A stretch of 39,679 nucleotides of DNA from an uncultured Prochlorococcus sp. (GTDB lineage Bacteria > Cyanobacteriota > Cyanobacteriia > PCC-6307 > Cyanobiaceae). Below are positions 1-5,340 of this stretch, one piece after another. Where the stretch lies: contig CACOQT010000006.1 of the NCBI GenBank assembly GCA_902629395.1, forward strand, positions 1-39,679, given 5' to 3'. The position numbers were made by a program, and so were the translations under genes. The notes below the pieces were generated by a model. It was not told the origin of the DNA. It saw nothing but the letters and a program-made list of their open reading frames with translations, and did no database searches. Numbering within the stretch: the first letter of the stretch is position 1; every line of letters begins with the position of its first letter.

Positions 1-1
1 A

Positions 2-370
2 AGGAAAGACGGCTCAAGAGATTTCAAGAAGACAATCAGAGAAGACGGGAGAGAAGGAGTAAGAGTTACACGTAGACCTCTTTGCGTGAAGATCAGCCAA
101 GCAGCCTTCGAAAGACTTGTTGTTATGGCTGAGTATTCTGAGATAAAGAACTGGGAGATGCTTACCAGAATCATCCTAAAAGGTTTACCAAAATATTCTT
201 ATTACTCCGATAGCATGAGTCCGACAAACCGCTATCAATGGCAAACAATTGCTTCGCCTGATCAGATTAAATACAAAGGTTCAGAGGGTGATAAGCAGAT
301 CACCTACGACATAACTTCAACTGGTTCTCGCAAGCTTGAGCAACATAAAAATTTGAATGAATATTTCTAG
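2..370 (+). CDS. Hypothetical protein, 5' end beyond the window
   Basis: The frame that ends at TAG 368-370 stays open back to base 2, so the gene probably starts outside the window; 122 codons are visible. A GTG at 86 would give a 94-residue protein, but the upstream codons also look coding (basic and charged, no stop). The product is soluble, rich in charged residues, and has no signal peptide or membrane segment. I do not recognise the family. No gene follows on this strand until 1326, so it ends its transcription unit. Confidence is moderate that it is a real gene and low for any function. Confidence 0.55.
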   Translation, partial: RKDGSRDFKKTIREDGREGVRVTRRPLCVKISQAAFERLVVMAEYSEIKNWEMLTRIILKGLPKYSYYSDSMSPTNRYQWQTIASPDQIKYKGSEGDKQITYDITSTGSRKLEQHKNLNEYF

Positions 371-530
371 ATGACACTAGATTGTTTGGTTTTCTACAAA
401 CCTTGAAAGATTCAAAGAATCCCAGAAACAACCAGCATCTGCCTAATAACCACGCCAACAACACAAAAAAGGATTACTCGGCTTAAGACATAAAAGGGGA
501 GGTTATTCATCTAACTTTTAAACAGATCGA

Positions 531-806
531 TCAATCACCAAAACGATAATGTTTACGGACTGCTTTATGAACATCCCATCGACAGTCCATACCTGCGGGG
601 AAGACAACTAAATCACCTGCACCAAACATCACAGGATCTCCTCCTTCAGGAGTAACTGTGACCTCACCCTCAAGCAATAAGCAAGTCTCCTTATCGTCAT
701 ATGTCCAATCAAAAGAGCTGGCATCACACGTCCAGATTGGCCAGTTTTTAATTCCTAGTTCATCAACGATACTCTTAGGACAAGGAGAGGTGACTGATAT
801 AGACAA
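531..806 (-). CDS. Cupin-domain protein (DUF861/Cupin_3 type)
   Basis: A 91-residue protein made of one small cupin barrel. The core shows the family pattern: W-x-Y-D-D-K-E-T-C near residues 34-42, LLEGEVTVTPEGG for the first half, and FGAGDLVVFPAGMDCRWDV for the second. This resembles the Cupin_3 (EutQ/ureidoglycine aminohydrolase-like) group, where a short barrel often binds a metal. The metal-ligand histidines of classical cupins are largely missing (E, D and C occupy the usual places), so catalysis is uncertain. The only in-frame start is TTG at 806, with no clear ribosome site. Short single-domain cupins like this are common in marine picocyanobacteria. Confidence 0.8.
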   Translation of the reverse strand: MSISVTSPCPKSIVDELGIKNWPIWTCDASSFDWTYDDKETCLLLEGEVTVTPEGGDPVMFGAGDLVVFPAGMDCRWDVHKAVRKHYRFGD

Positions 807-1131
807 GAGATAAAAACTAAGTGGACTTCTTTTTTAGCTACTAATAGAAACAGTTGTCTAATAGCTACTCAATTTATGACAAAAATGTTTGAAAGCATAT
901 TACGTATGGAGTGAAAATCGAGAGTCCCCCATACCCCCTTCTATTAGCAAGATAATACGTCTTGAAATACTGTTACCTTAGTGTTACCCCTTTAATCTAT
1001 ACTCTTCAAAAGCTTTAGTATAACTGTAGTCTTGAGCTAAGTTGTATAATTAGCATTGATACAAATATTCTTTATTCTTATTTCGTACATATAAATTACT
1101 CCATTCATATCAGTGCTTTTTAAGACTTTTC

Positions 1132-1280
1132 TTAGTCACAAGTTAGTCACAACACCTTTCAGTTTAGTCACAACTTCTACCAGAGAAGAAAACTGAAAGA
1201 TCACATTCCAGTCATTGCAGTTAATTACACACTGAAAGAAAAGGTTCGCATACAACAAGTAATCACAAAATGGTCACAAC
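1132..1280 (+). repeat. Cluster of TTAGTCACAA repeats
   Basis: TTAGTCACAA or a near copy occurs at 1132-1141, 1143-1152 and 1164-1173, and as GGTCACAAC at 1272-1280. Start-to-start spacings of 11 and 21 bases put the first three on the same face of the helix. The first two units form a 21-bp block repeated exactly at 11711-11731, beside the integrase start. Possible readings are arm-type recombinase sites or an operator. The rest of 807-1325 holds no gene I can support. Confidence 0.6.
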
Positions 1281-1325
1281 TTTAGAAAAGTGCGTATAAA
1301 TAGAAATCACTCTTCAAATCATCAA

Positions 1326-1655
1326 GTGAAAAAATACATTCTTCATTTAATACTTCTTACCAGTTGCATTGGCGGTGGAGTTCTTGCAGGACAAATGTTC
1401 CGTGCAGGAGGTAGTGGTAGTTCTTGTCCTTCAGGTAGTCAATATAAAGGGAATGGGTTTTGCAGTTCAAATGACAATAAACAATTCTTTCGTGCTGGCG
1501 GTAGTGGGTCTTCTTGTCCCTCTGGTAGTCAGTACAAAGGCAATGGTTTCTGCAAATCAAATGACTACAAACAATTCTTTCCTGCAGGAGGGAGTGGATC
1601 GTCTTGTCCCTCTGGTAGTCAATACAAAGGGAATGGTTTCTGCCGAAGCAACTAA
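1326..1655 (+). CDS. Small secreted protein with three tandem Cys-containing repeats
   Basis: After an N-terminal hydrophobic stretch (YILHLILL) come three almost identical 30-residue repeats, each of the form AGGSGSSCPSGSQYKGNGFC followed by a short N-rich linker, so each repeat has two cysteines that could pair. I prefer the GTG at 1326 (MKKYILHLILLTSC) over the GTG at 1290 because it gives a classic short K-K plus hydrophobic leader. L-T-S-C fits a lipobox, so the mature protein may be a lipoprotein anchored at that Cys. Otherwise it is a plain secreted peptide. Low-complexity Gly/Ser content suggests a surface or matrix role, but function is unknown. The repeats are close at DNA level too, which points to recent expansion and possible copy-number change. 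Confidence 0.65.
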   Translation: MKKYILHLILLTSCIGGGVLAGQMFRAGGSGSSCPSGSQYKGNGFCSSNDNKQFFRAGGSGSSCPSGSQYKGNGFCKSNDYKQFFPAGGSGSSCPSGSQYKGNGFCRSN

Positions 1656-1658
1656 GTT

Positions 1659-1916
1659 CTAGCAATCTTTCTGAAGATCTACTCTAACCTTTTCTGCTAA
1701 GTAATCAGGAAGACTTTCAAGACCACTCTCTAGTCCTTCTTCAGTTATTTCATTGTCTATGTAGAGATTATGAAGAGCATTCGCAAGCATGATATTGATA
1801 CCTCCTTCTACTAATTGCTTCTTTGTTTTTTCCTCAAGAATTGCTGAAGCAACTACATCTAGTTTCCATGAATACTCCTCCGTAAGACGGATATATTCTT
1901 CAGAGATCACCTTCAT
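1659..1916 (-). CDS. Hypothetical protein, third gene of a coupled small-gene cluster
   Basis: An 85-residue acidic, mostly helical protein with no membrane segment and no family I recognise. Its ATG at 1914-1916 overlaps the stop of the 43-codon gene upstream (ATGA), and a GGAAG sequence sits just before the start inside that gene, so translation is probably coupled. It ends four bases after the end of the convergent repeat protein. With the two genes before it, it forms a tight three-gene unit. The layout recalls small plasmid or phage maintenance modules, but nothing in the protein itself proves that. Confidence 0.6.
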   Translation of the reverse strand: MKVISEEYIRLTEEYSWKLDVVASAILEEKTKKQLVEGGINIMLANALHNLYIDNEITEEGLESGLESLPDYLAEKVRVDLQKDC

Positions 1917-2044
1917 TTCTTCTTCCCATATTCAGTACTTATTAAGTCACCTAAAAAATTCTCTGGTTTCTTCTTTGCGTGCTTGCTTAATTCCAAAAGC
2001 ATCTGGTAATAAACAGCACCCAATTTGACTTGTTTAATACTCAT
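1913..2044 (-). CDS. 43-residue protein, possible ribbon-helix-helix-like
   Basis: A 43-codon gene between two coupled neighbours. Its ATG (2042-2044) overlaps the stop of the upstream gene by the ATGA pattern, and its own stop overlaps the next start the same way. The product begins MSIKQVKLGAVYYQMLLELS, continues with a basic KHAKKK segment and ends in GKKK. A short strand followed by an amphipathic helix would fit a ribbon-helix-helix DNA-binding peptide, but the length is minimal, so this is inference. The double overlap is the best evidence that it is a real gene. Confidence 0.6.
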   Translation of the reverse strand: MSIKQVKLGAVYYQMLLELSKHAKKKPENFLGDLISTEYGKKK

Positions 2045-2226
2045 ACCAATTGTAGTTTCGATTGTTGTCTGGCATTGAAGTAGAACTTGATTGCATCCTT
2101 ATGAACATCACTTCTACTCTTACCCGTTTCATCCATTAACTGATGCTCAATGGGAATAATCTTACTCGTCTCACCTTTCCTATAGTGGCAACAAAAGGTC
2201 TGTTTTTGGGGTCGATACTTCGCCAT
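2041..2226 (-). CDS. Small basic protein, first gene of the coupled cluster
   Basis: A 61-residue basic protein. The C-terminal half (DETGKSRSDVHKDAIKFYFN) has the S-R-S-D-x-x-x-x-A pattern often seen in ribbon-helix-helix and CopG-like DNA-binding proteins. The N-terminal half has two adjacent cysteines. It starts at ATG 2224-2226 and its stop overlaps the next start (ATGA). As first gene of a three-gene chain of tiny proteins it could be an autoregulator, but no operator is obvious. The family is not recognised with certainty. Confidence 0.6.
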   Translation of the reverse strand: MAKYRPQKQTFCCHYRKGETSKIIPIEHQLMDETGKSRSDVHKDAIKFYFNARQQSKLQLV

Positions 2227-2609
2227 AGTTTCTAAATAGGTTCTATGTGGATCTTTTTTATGTAGGTTCTGGTGAGATTTAAAGGACTCTTATAATCAAC
2301 GCTCTTACATGTCGACAGTTAGAAAGGACACCTACATTCTTTAGACAATTCTTTGATTGAATCCCTTCGGGATTGCTCACTTCGTTCGCCTTATCAGTTG
2401 TTTGTTTAATTAGTTGGTAGAAAAACTAGATACAAAAACCTTTGCAAACTCACAGAGTTATTTATACAAATCTATATTTTGACTCTATGGATTCTATATG
2501 ACCTATTTCATAAAGACCTTTTAGACGACTATATTCTGGGGATTTTTATTTTTAGAAACCGGTCTAAAGGTTGAAAAAGACATACATTGGAGGTCAAAAA
2601 AAAGGTATT
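2227..2609. other. Gene-free spacer with small hairpin
   Basis: There is no open frame with coding character on either strand. A short hairpin AATCCC-TTC-GGGATT lies near 2359-2373, followed by CTCACTTCGTTCG. A similar CACTCGACTTCGCTCG element occurs near 36022. No T-run follows the hairpin, so it is not an obvious terminator. The spacer separates two minus-strand units: the small-gene cluster and the recombinase pair. Confidence 0.4.
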
Positions 2610-2795
2610 TCAATCTTCATTTACTTTCGCTCTCAACTTGTAGAAGGTTTCTTCACAGCGACAGGTAACACCTCTAAAACCCTCTGGAAATGACTTCATC
2701 CATATAGGAATTGCCATCGTGACTGGATAACCACCTTTGAGATGGAATACAACTTCTTTGTTCTTTTCATCAATGAAGTGCGGGGGCAGCGTCAT
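2610..2795 (-). CDS. Hypothetical protein coupled to the serine recombinase
   Basis: A 61-residue protein whose ATG (2793-2795) overlaps the stop of the recombinase gene by the ATGA pattern, so it is translated from the same message. It has a C-R-C-E-E-T-F segment near residues 46-52 and no membrane segment. I do not recognise the family. The coupling suggests a helper of the recombinase, such as a directionality or stability factor, but this is only an inference from position. Confidence 0.6.
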   Translation of the reverse strand: MTLPPHFIDEKNKEVVFHLKGGYPVTMAIPIWMKSFPEGFRGVTCRCEETFYKLRAKVNED

Positions 2796-3427
2796 ACCTC
2801 AATCACCACATCTTGCTCAACAATAATTCTCCTAATGGTGGATAGAGCAAGTCCTGTTTGTTTCCTGATGGAGCGATAGGAGCAACCTTCTTCTCTTAAC
2901 CGCAAAACCAATGCCTCTTTTTCATTATTGGTCTTTGGTCTGCCTCCAAGATTTCCACCTGTCTCTCTTCTGTGATTGATACTCTCTTGAGTTCTCTCTA
3001 TGACCATCTGACGCTCCACTTCACCTAGTCCAGACAAAAGACCAATAACGATGGGAGCAAACTTTCCAAGTGCTCTCGTGTTTATCAATCCATCCAGAGT
3101 GCGAACATGAATTCCTCTTTCCTGTAAATCGTGGAGAGTATTGATGCACTGTCTCTGGTTGCGAAATCCTCTATCCAGTTTTGTCAGGCAAAGTTCATCA
3201 CCTTCTTCAAGCATCTCTAACGCTGCCTCAAATTGAGGTCTCTCTTTATTTGCACTTGATACCGTTTCCTGAAATACGACCAAACAACCTGCTTTCTTCA
3301 ATTCTTCAACTTGAGCACCAATAGAGATCTGTTTATTCGTGCTTTGGCGAGCGTAACCAATGGATTTGTATTCAGGTCGGTCTCTGAAAAGTGGTTTTTC
3401 TCTTTGGAACTTGGCGTGTGTTTTCAT
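2792..3427 (-). CDS. Serine recombinase (resolvase/invertase family)
   Basis: A 211-residue small serine recombinase. The catalytic motif reads GYARQST, putting the nucleophile at Ser29. The family arginine region appears as LTKLDRGFRNQ (about residues 83-93), and the E-helix stretch is IGLLSGLGEVERQMVIERTQ. A hinge (NLGGRPK) leads to a C-terminal helix-turn-helix (EEGCSYRSIRKQTG). Such enzymes cut and rejoin DNA at short inverted sites through a phosphoserine intermediate. An N-terminal extension of about 20 basic residues is unusual for the family. It forms a coupled pair with the following 61-residue gene. Within this repeat-rich zone it may act on the element itself or be left over from one. 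Confidence 0.92.
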   Translation of the reverse strand: MKTHAKFQREKPLFRDRPEYKSIGYARQSTNKQISIGAQVEELKKAGCLVVFQETVSSANKERPQFEAALEMLEEGDELCLTKLDRGFRNQRQCINTLHDLQERGIHVRTLDGLINTRALGKFAPIVIGLLSGLGEVERQMVIERTQESINHRRETGGNLGGRPKTNNEKEALVLRLREEGCSYRSIRKQTGLALSTIRRIIVEQDVVIEV

Positions 3428-3597
3428 CTGTTCCAGAAACTATGGTGTTTCTTATTGAATTGCTTATGTCATTATTTTACCAACCAAACAGTGTTATTGA
3501 AACACTAAAACCCTAGTAACCAAGAATTTTTAATATTTAAATTTGCACCAATATAGTGTTCCCTTATTGTACCCTTTTTGGAACATCAATATTTCCT

Positions 3598-3775
3598 TAT
3601 ATTTCCCAATATGGAAGAGATTATTTTTGTTCTTGCCATCTTGGTCTTAGTTGTATAACAATGGGAATACAGAACAACTCCTCACACAATAGTTCTGTAC
3701 CAAAAAAGCATCCACTCAGTGAGCAGGGTGCTTTTTTAGTGCCTGTGCCAATCGATAAACCCACCTTTTAGGGGT
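3598..3775 (+). repeat. Duplicated Yfr1 cassette, copy 1 (matches 36667-36834)
   Basis: About 175 bases are nearly identical to 36667-36834. The match covers the segment reading CCCAATATGGAAGAGATTAT, a probable promoter (TTGCCA and TATAAC 15 bases apart), the whole Yfr1-like unit, and the bases to CGATAAACCCACC. Identity outside the RNA itself means the full transcription unit was copied, not just the RNA. Positions 3428-3597 hold nothing else I can support. Confidence 0.85.
3662..3737 (+). ncRNA. yfr1: Yfr1-like sRNA, copy A
   Basis: The Yfr1 core ACTCCTCACAC is at 3677-3687. It lies in the loop of a perfect stem, TACAGAAC (3668-3675) with GTTCTGTA (3692-3699). A terminator follows: AGCATCC pairs with GGGTGCT and six Ts end at 3737. 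Yfr1 is a short cyanobacterial sRNA that represses targets through this unpaired motif. The motif is exact here, but closing it in a hairpin loop and being present in several copies differs from the usual single short Yfr1 gene. A Yfr2-type unit lies about 70 bases downstream. Confidence 0.75.
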
Positions 3776-3804
3776 TTCATCTTTTGCATGCTCATTTAAG
3801 TTTT

Positions 3805-3902
3805 GGAAGTGAGGAGTTAGAGACTCTCCGCAGTGGAAACAAGGAAACACTTGCATCAGGTCTCTGCAATAATCCGCCCCAACAGAACAGGGCGGTTTTT
3901 TT
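3805..3902 (+). ncRNA. yfr2: Yfr2-family sRNA, copy A
   Basis: The unit starts with GTGAGGAGTT (3809-3818), the exact complement of AACTCCTCAC in Yfr1 copy A. Then comes the stem AGAGAC/GTCTCT enclosing GGAAACAAGGAAACACTT, the double GGAAACA loop typical of the Yfr2 family. It ends with terminator CCGCCC (3874-3879) and GGGCGG (3890-3895) plus seven Ts. Yfr2 RNAs are known partners of Yfr1 in Prochlorococcus, and the complement seen here supports base pairing between them. The apparent open frame on the opposite strand is a shadow. Confidence 0.8.
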
Positions 3903-3924
3903 GTGCCTTTTTTAGAGTGGTCTG

Positions 3925-4038
3925 ATGATAATTCCACCACCTCAAGTCATCTTTGGACTGTTGCTTTTAAGCATTGCAGTGACATTGGTTTTTGATATCA
4001 GATACAACCCATTCGGAAATAGCGAAGACGACCTTTAA
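3925..4038 (+). CDS. 37-residue single-pass membrane peptide
   Basis: An intact 37-codon gene about 22 bases after the Yfr2 terminator. The product has a prolines-then-hydrophobic start (MIIPPPQVIFGLLLLSIAVT, a membrane span) and a short polar tail with YNPFGNSEDDL. It resembles the many very small membrane proteins of picocyanobacteria, but I do not know a name for it. A nearly identical copy at 36991-37104 has an in-frame stop, and a decayed one lies at 29961-30077, each directly after a Yfr2 unit. The repeated order argues that the peptide belongs to the RNA cassette. Confidence 0.65.
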   Translation: MIIPPPQVIFGLLLLSIAVTLVFDIRYNPFGNSEDDL

Positions 4039-4045
4039 TCAGAAA

Positions 4046-4101
4046 AGGAAAGCACTACCTCAACCGAACTTCAGTTTTAGAGAACTTACTTTTAGATTCT
4101 T
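4046..4101 (+). repeat. Short intergenic repeat, copy 1 (matches 5469-5523)
   Basis: About 55 bases from AGGAAAGCACTACCTCAAC to the AGATTCTT end recur at 5469-5523 with only a few changes. Neither copy is part of a convincing gene. Each lies upstream of a strong terminator, so the repeat may be the body of an untested small RNA. Open frames that cross it (near 3992-4213 and 5388-5570) have no coding character. Confidence 0.6.
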
Positions 4102-4128
4102 ACCAAATCGGTGGGCACTGATCAGAGT

Positions 4129-4164
4129 TTGGGACTTCTCTATTAGAAGTGCTTTAGATCCCAA
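4129..4164 (+). other. Two-step hairpin ahead of Yfr1-like unit E
   Basis: TTGGGA pairs with TCCCAA and, inside it, ACTTCT pairs with AGAAGT around a five-base loop, with unpaired bases on the 3' side. There is no T-run, so it is not a simple terminator. It could be a processing site or part of a longer RNA that includes the repeat at 4046-4101. Function is unknown. Confidence 0.4.
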
Positions 4165-4199
4165 TTCTCGAAAAATTGAAGGGATGGAATGTTCAACTT

Positions 4200-4269
4200 T
4201 TTCTCTTCAATAAAAACTCCTCACACATTTAGAGAACCCCCTTTTTTGGTCATCAGGGGGTTTTCTTTT
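4200..4269 (+). ncRNA. Yfr1-like sRNA, copy E
   Basis: ACTCCTCACAC is exact at 4216-4226. It is held in the loop of TTCTCT (4201-4206) with AGAGAA (4231-4236), so the motif is kept while the stem is unrelated to copies A and D. A terminator follows: AACCCCC with GGGGGTT, then TTTTCTTTT. I see no strong promoter, and the transcript may begin further upstream near the 4129-4164 hairpin. AACTCCTCAC at 4215-4224 is fully complementary to the Yfr2-type units in the window. Confidence 0.6.
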
Positions 4270-4290
4270 GTCTTATTTAATATCTAACTA

Positions 4291-4455
4291 TCAAAAATCG
4301 TAATCGGGTTTTCTTTTGCATTTCTTTCTTAGGTCTGCATATCTGTTGTACATCTCATAATCCTTAAAAACATAATTGCCTTCTTTTTGTTCGCATATAC
4401 CCCCCTCACGTTTCATATATTCAGTTTGTCTTATCAGAGGTGATGAAAGATTCAC
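4291..4455 (-). CDS. Small basic protein, divergent from Yfr1-like unit D
   Basis: A 54-codon frame from GTG 4453-4455 to TGA 4291-4293 on the minus strand. The product starts MNLSSPLIRQTEYMKREGG and continues with a charged KDYEMYNRYADLRKKC segment, with the codon character of a real gene. An ATG at 4414-4416 would give 41 residues. It is soluble, with two cysteines and an unknown family. The 5' end lies within the block repeated at 37572-37612, where only the first dozen codons survive. Its start is divergent from the promoter of RNA unit D, only five bases away. Confidence 0.5.
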   Translation of the reverse strand: MNLSSPLIRQTEYMKREGGICEQKEGNYVFKDYEMYNRYADLRKKCKRKPDYDF

Positions 4456-4459
4456 ACGC

Positions 4460-4488
4460 TTGACGACCTACTAAAGATTTAATAGTAT
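4460..4488 (+). promoter_or_regulatory. Promoter of Yfr1-like unit D
   Basis: TTGACG (4460-4465) and TAGTAT (4483-4488) are exactly 17 bases apart and fit a sigma-70 type promoter. The expected start, about seven bases on, coincides with the first base pairs of the RNA stem at 4497. The upstream 40 bases and the TTGAC box recur at 37572-37616. Confidence 0.65.
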
Positions 4489-4494
4489 ATCTGT

Positions 4495-4572
4495 ACTAGG
4501 ACATCTCCTCACACAATCCGTCCTACCCAAAAAGCATCTATCCAAGGGTCGCGTTTGGAAGGGTGCTTTTTT
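4495..4572 (+). ncRNA. Yfr1-like sRNA, copy D
   Basis: CTCCTCACAC (4505-4514) sits in the loop of TAGGAC (4497-4502) with GTCCTA (4520-4525). A terminator follows: AGCATC pairs with GGTGCT around an inner CCAA/TTGG stem, then six Ts (4567-4572). A well-placed promoter supports it. The closing stem differs completely from copies A, B and C but is fully paired, which is strong evidence for a selected loop presentation. It matches Yfr2 over eight bases (CTCCTCAC), two fewer than copies A, C and E. Confidence 0.7.
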
Positions 4573-4586
4573 GATGCCTTGAAATT

Positions 4587-4871
4587 ATGGAAAGAAGCAT
4601 GAATCAACCAATCAGAGAAGCAATCCCAACGCCAACAGGATGGTTGGTATCACCTACTAGAGAATTCTGTATGTTCTTTATTCGTGATCAGAAATCCGAA
4701 ATGGCATTTCCGAGAGTGTATACACAACTCTGGTATTGCCTTGAGGATGGCACTCCAACCAAATTAAAAAATACAAGAAGAATTGATCTCGAATCTGCTA
4801 TTGAAACTTGGCATGAACTCTTAACTCAAGATTGGGAATTAATGGAACATCAGATGAGTGATGCTGCTTAA
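4587..4871 (+). CDS. DUF1651-like picocyanobacterial protein
   Basis: A 94-residue protein resembling the DUF1651 family of marine picocyanobacteria: an N-terminal G-W-L segment (TPTGWLVSPTREFCMFF), a central strand region, and the C-terminal R-x-D-L-E-S-A-I-E-T-W-H-E-L-L-T-Q-D-W-E pattern, where the A-x-x-x-W and final G/D-W are the family mark. Function is unknown. It has no membrane segment. ATG 4587 is only 15 bases after the RNA D terminator. ATG 4599, preceded by GGAAAG, is an equally good start (90 residues). Readthrough of the terminator may feed it. Confidence 0.7.
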   Translation: MERSMNQPIREAIPTPTGWLVSPTREFCMFFIRDQKSEMAFPRVYTQLWYCLEDGTPTKLKNTRRIDLESAIETWHELLTQDWELMEHQMSDAA

Positions 4872-4920
4872 GTGTGGTTAATACCATAGATATTTTTAAT
4901 AAGTAGGAGTAGAAATAAAT

Positions 4921-5076
4921 CAAGAGTCAAAGCACTCTCGAAGTTATTAAAAAGGGGAAATGTGCATTGACTCTAAGGAGGCATCTCACACCTCCTGAGT
5001 GGACAGAGAACACCTTTCGTGCGGTCTCTGCAATGGTCGGAACAACCCCAACCCCTGATTAATTTCAGGGGTTTTC
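4921..5076 (+). ncRNA. Structured RNA: new stem family fused to a Yfr2-like tail
   Basis: Three structures stand in a row. First, AGAGTCAAAGCAC (4923-4935) pairs with GTGCATTGACTCT (4962-4974) with one A-A mismatch, the stem shared with the RNAs at 5338 and 38060. Second, AGGAGG (4976-4981) pairs with CCTCCT (4991-4996), presenting CATCTCACA in the loop. Third, CAGAGA (5004-5009) pairs with TCTCTG (5025-5030) at the place of the Yfr2 stem. It ends in AACCCCTGA (5050-5058) with TCAGGGGTT (5065-5073), a terminator that also serves the convergent gene. The GGAAACA loop is missing, so Yfr2 function is doubtful. Confidence 0.5.
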
Positions 5077-5077
5077 C

Positions 5078-5278
5078 TTACTCATATTGTTTTTCCCAAA
5101 AGAGATACAAATTAGAAAATTGATTAGACGTATCAACCACAGCAGTACTGATAGAGACTAATTTCCATCCAAGTGAATTTCGTTTTTTAATAATTTCTCC
5201 TATCTCAGTTTCTTGCCTAGAGGTATTGGCATTCCCAACTGCATAGTAAATATCAAGATCATTTTCAGTTTTTGCCAT
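5078..5278 (-). CDS. DUF4177-like small protein, copy 1
   Basis: A 66-residue protein with the pattern of small DUF4177-type proteins: an N-terminal D-I-Y-Y-A-V strand, a helix with E-I-G-E-I-I-K-K-R-N-S-L, the G-W-K-L-V-S turn, and a final L-Y-L-F-W-E-K strand. Function is unknown. It is nearly identical to the gene at 33806-34006, so the two come from a recent duplication. Upstream, 5279-5340 matches the tail of the SET-domain pseudogene that precedes copy 2, so this copy lost most of its upstream neighbour. It ends against the bidirectional terminator at 5050-5073. Confidence 0.75.
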   Translation of the reverse strand: MAKTENDLDIYYAVGNANTSRQETEIGEIIKKRNSLGWKLVSISTAVVDTSNQFSNLYLFWEKQYE

Positions 5279-5340
5279 CAGATCTAATCAGGTACTTCTA
5301 ACGATTGAATTTGAATCTTAGAAGAATTAAAAATAATTCA
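5279..5340 (-). pseudogene. Remnant of the 3' end of a SET-domain gene
   Basis: This stretch aligns with 34009-34070, the last codons of the SET-domain pseudogene before the second DUF4177-like gene, with roughly three quarters of bases equal by eye. Here the frame carries a stop and nothing upstream of it resembles the SET gene. It shows that the block SET gene plus DUF4177-like gene was once present twice. Confidence 0.55.

Noticed and set aside
1357-1665. Open frames on both strands over the repeat protein
   Set aside because: They arise from the repetitive sequence. The frame with signal peptide and paired Cys is the sensible one.
2340-2420. Possible CRISPR-like or terminator repeat with CTTCGGG hairpin
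   Set aside because: Only a single hairpin, no spacer-repeat pattern and no T-run. No CRISPR array is visible in the window.
3716-3940. Open frame of 74 codons on the minus strand
   Set aside because: It is the complement of a Yfr1/Yfr2 cassette; conservation follows RNA stems and not codons. The same holds for frames at 29629-29811 and 36099-36335.
3992-4213. Open frame of 73 codons on the plus strand
   Set aside because: It overlaps the 37-residue gene in another frame, crosses a repeat and a hairpin, and has no coding character. The frame at 5388-5570 was rejected for the same reason.
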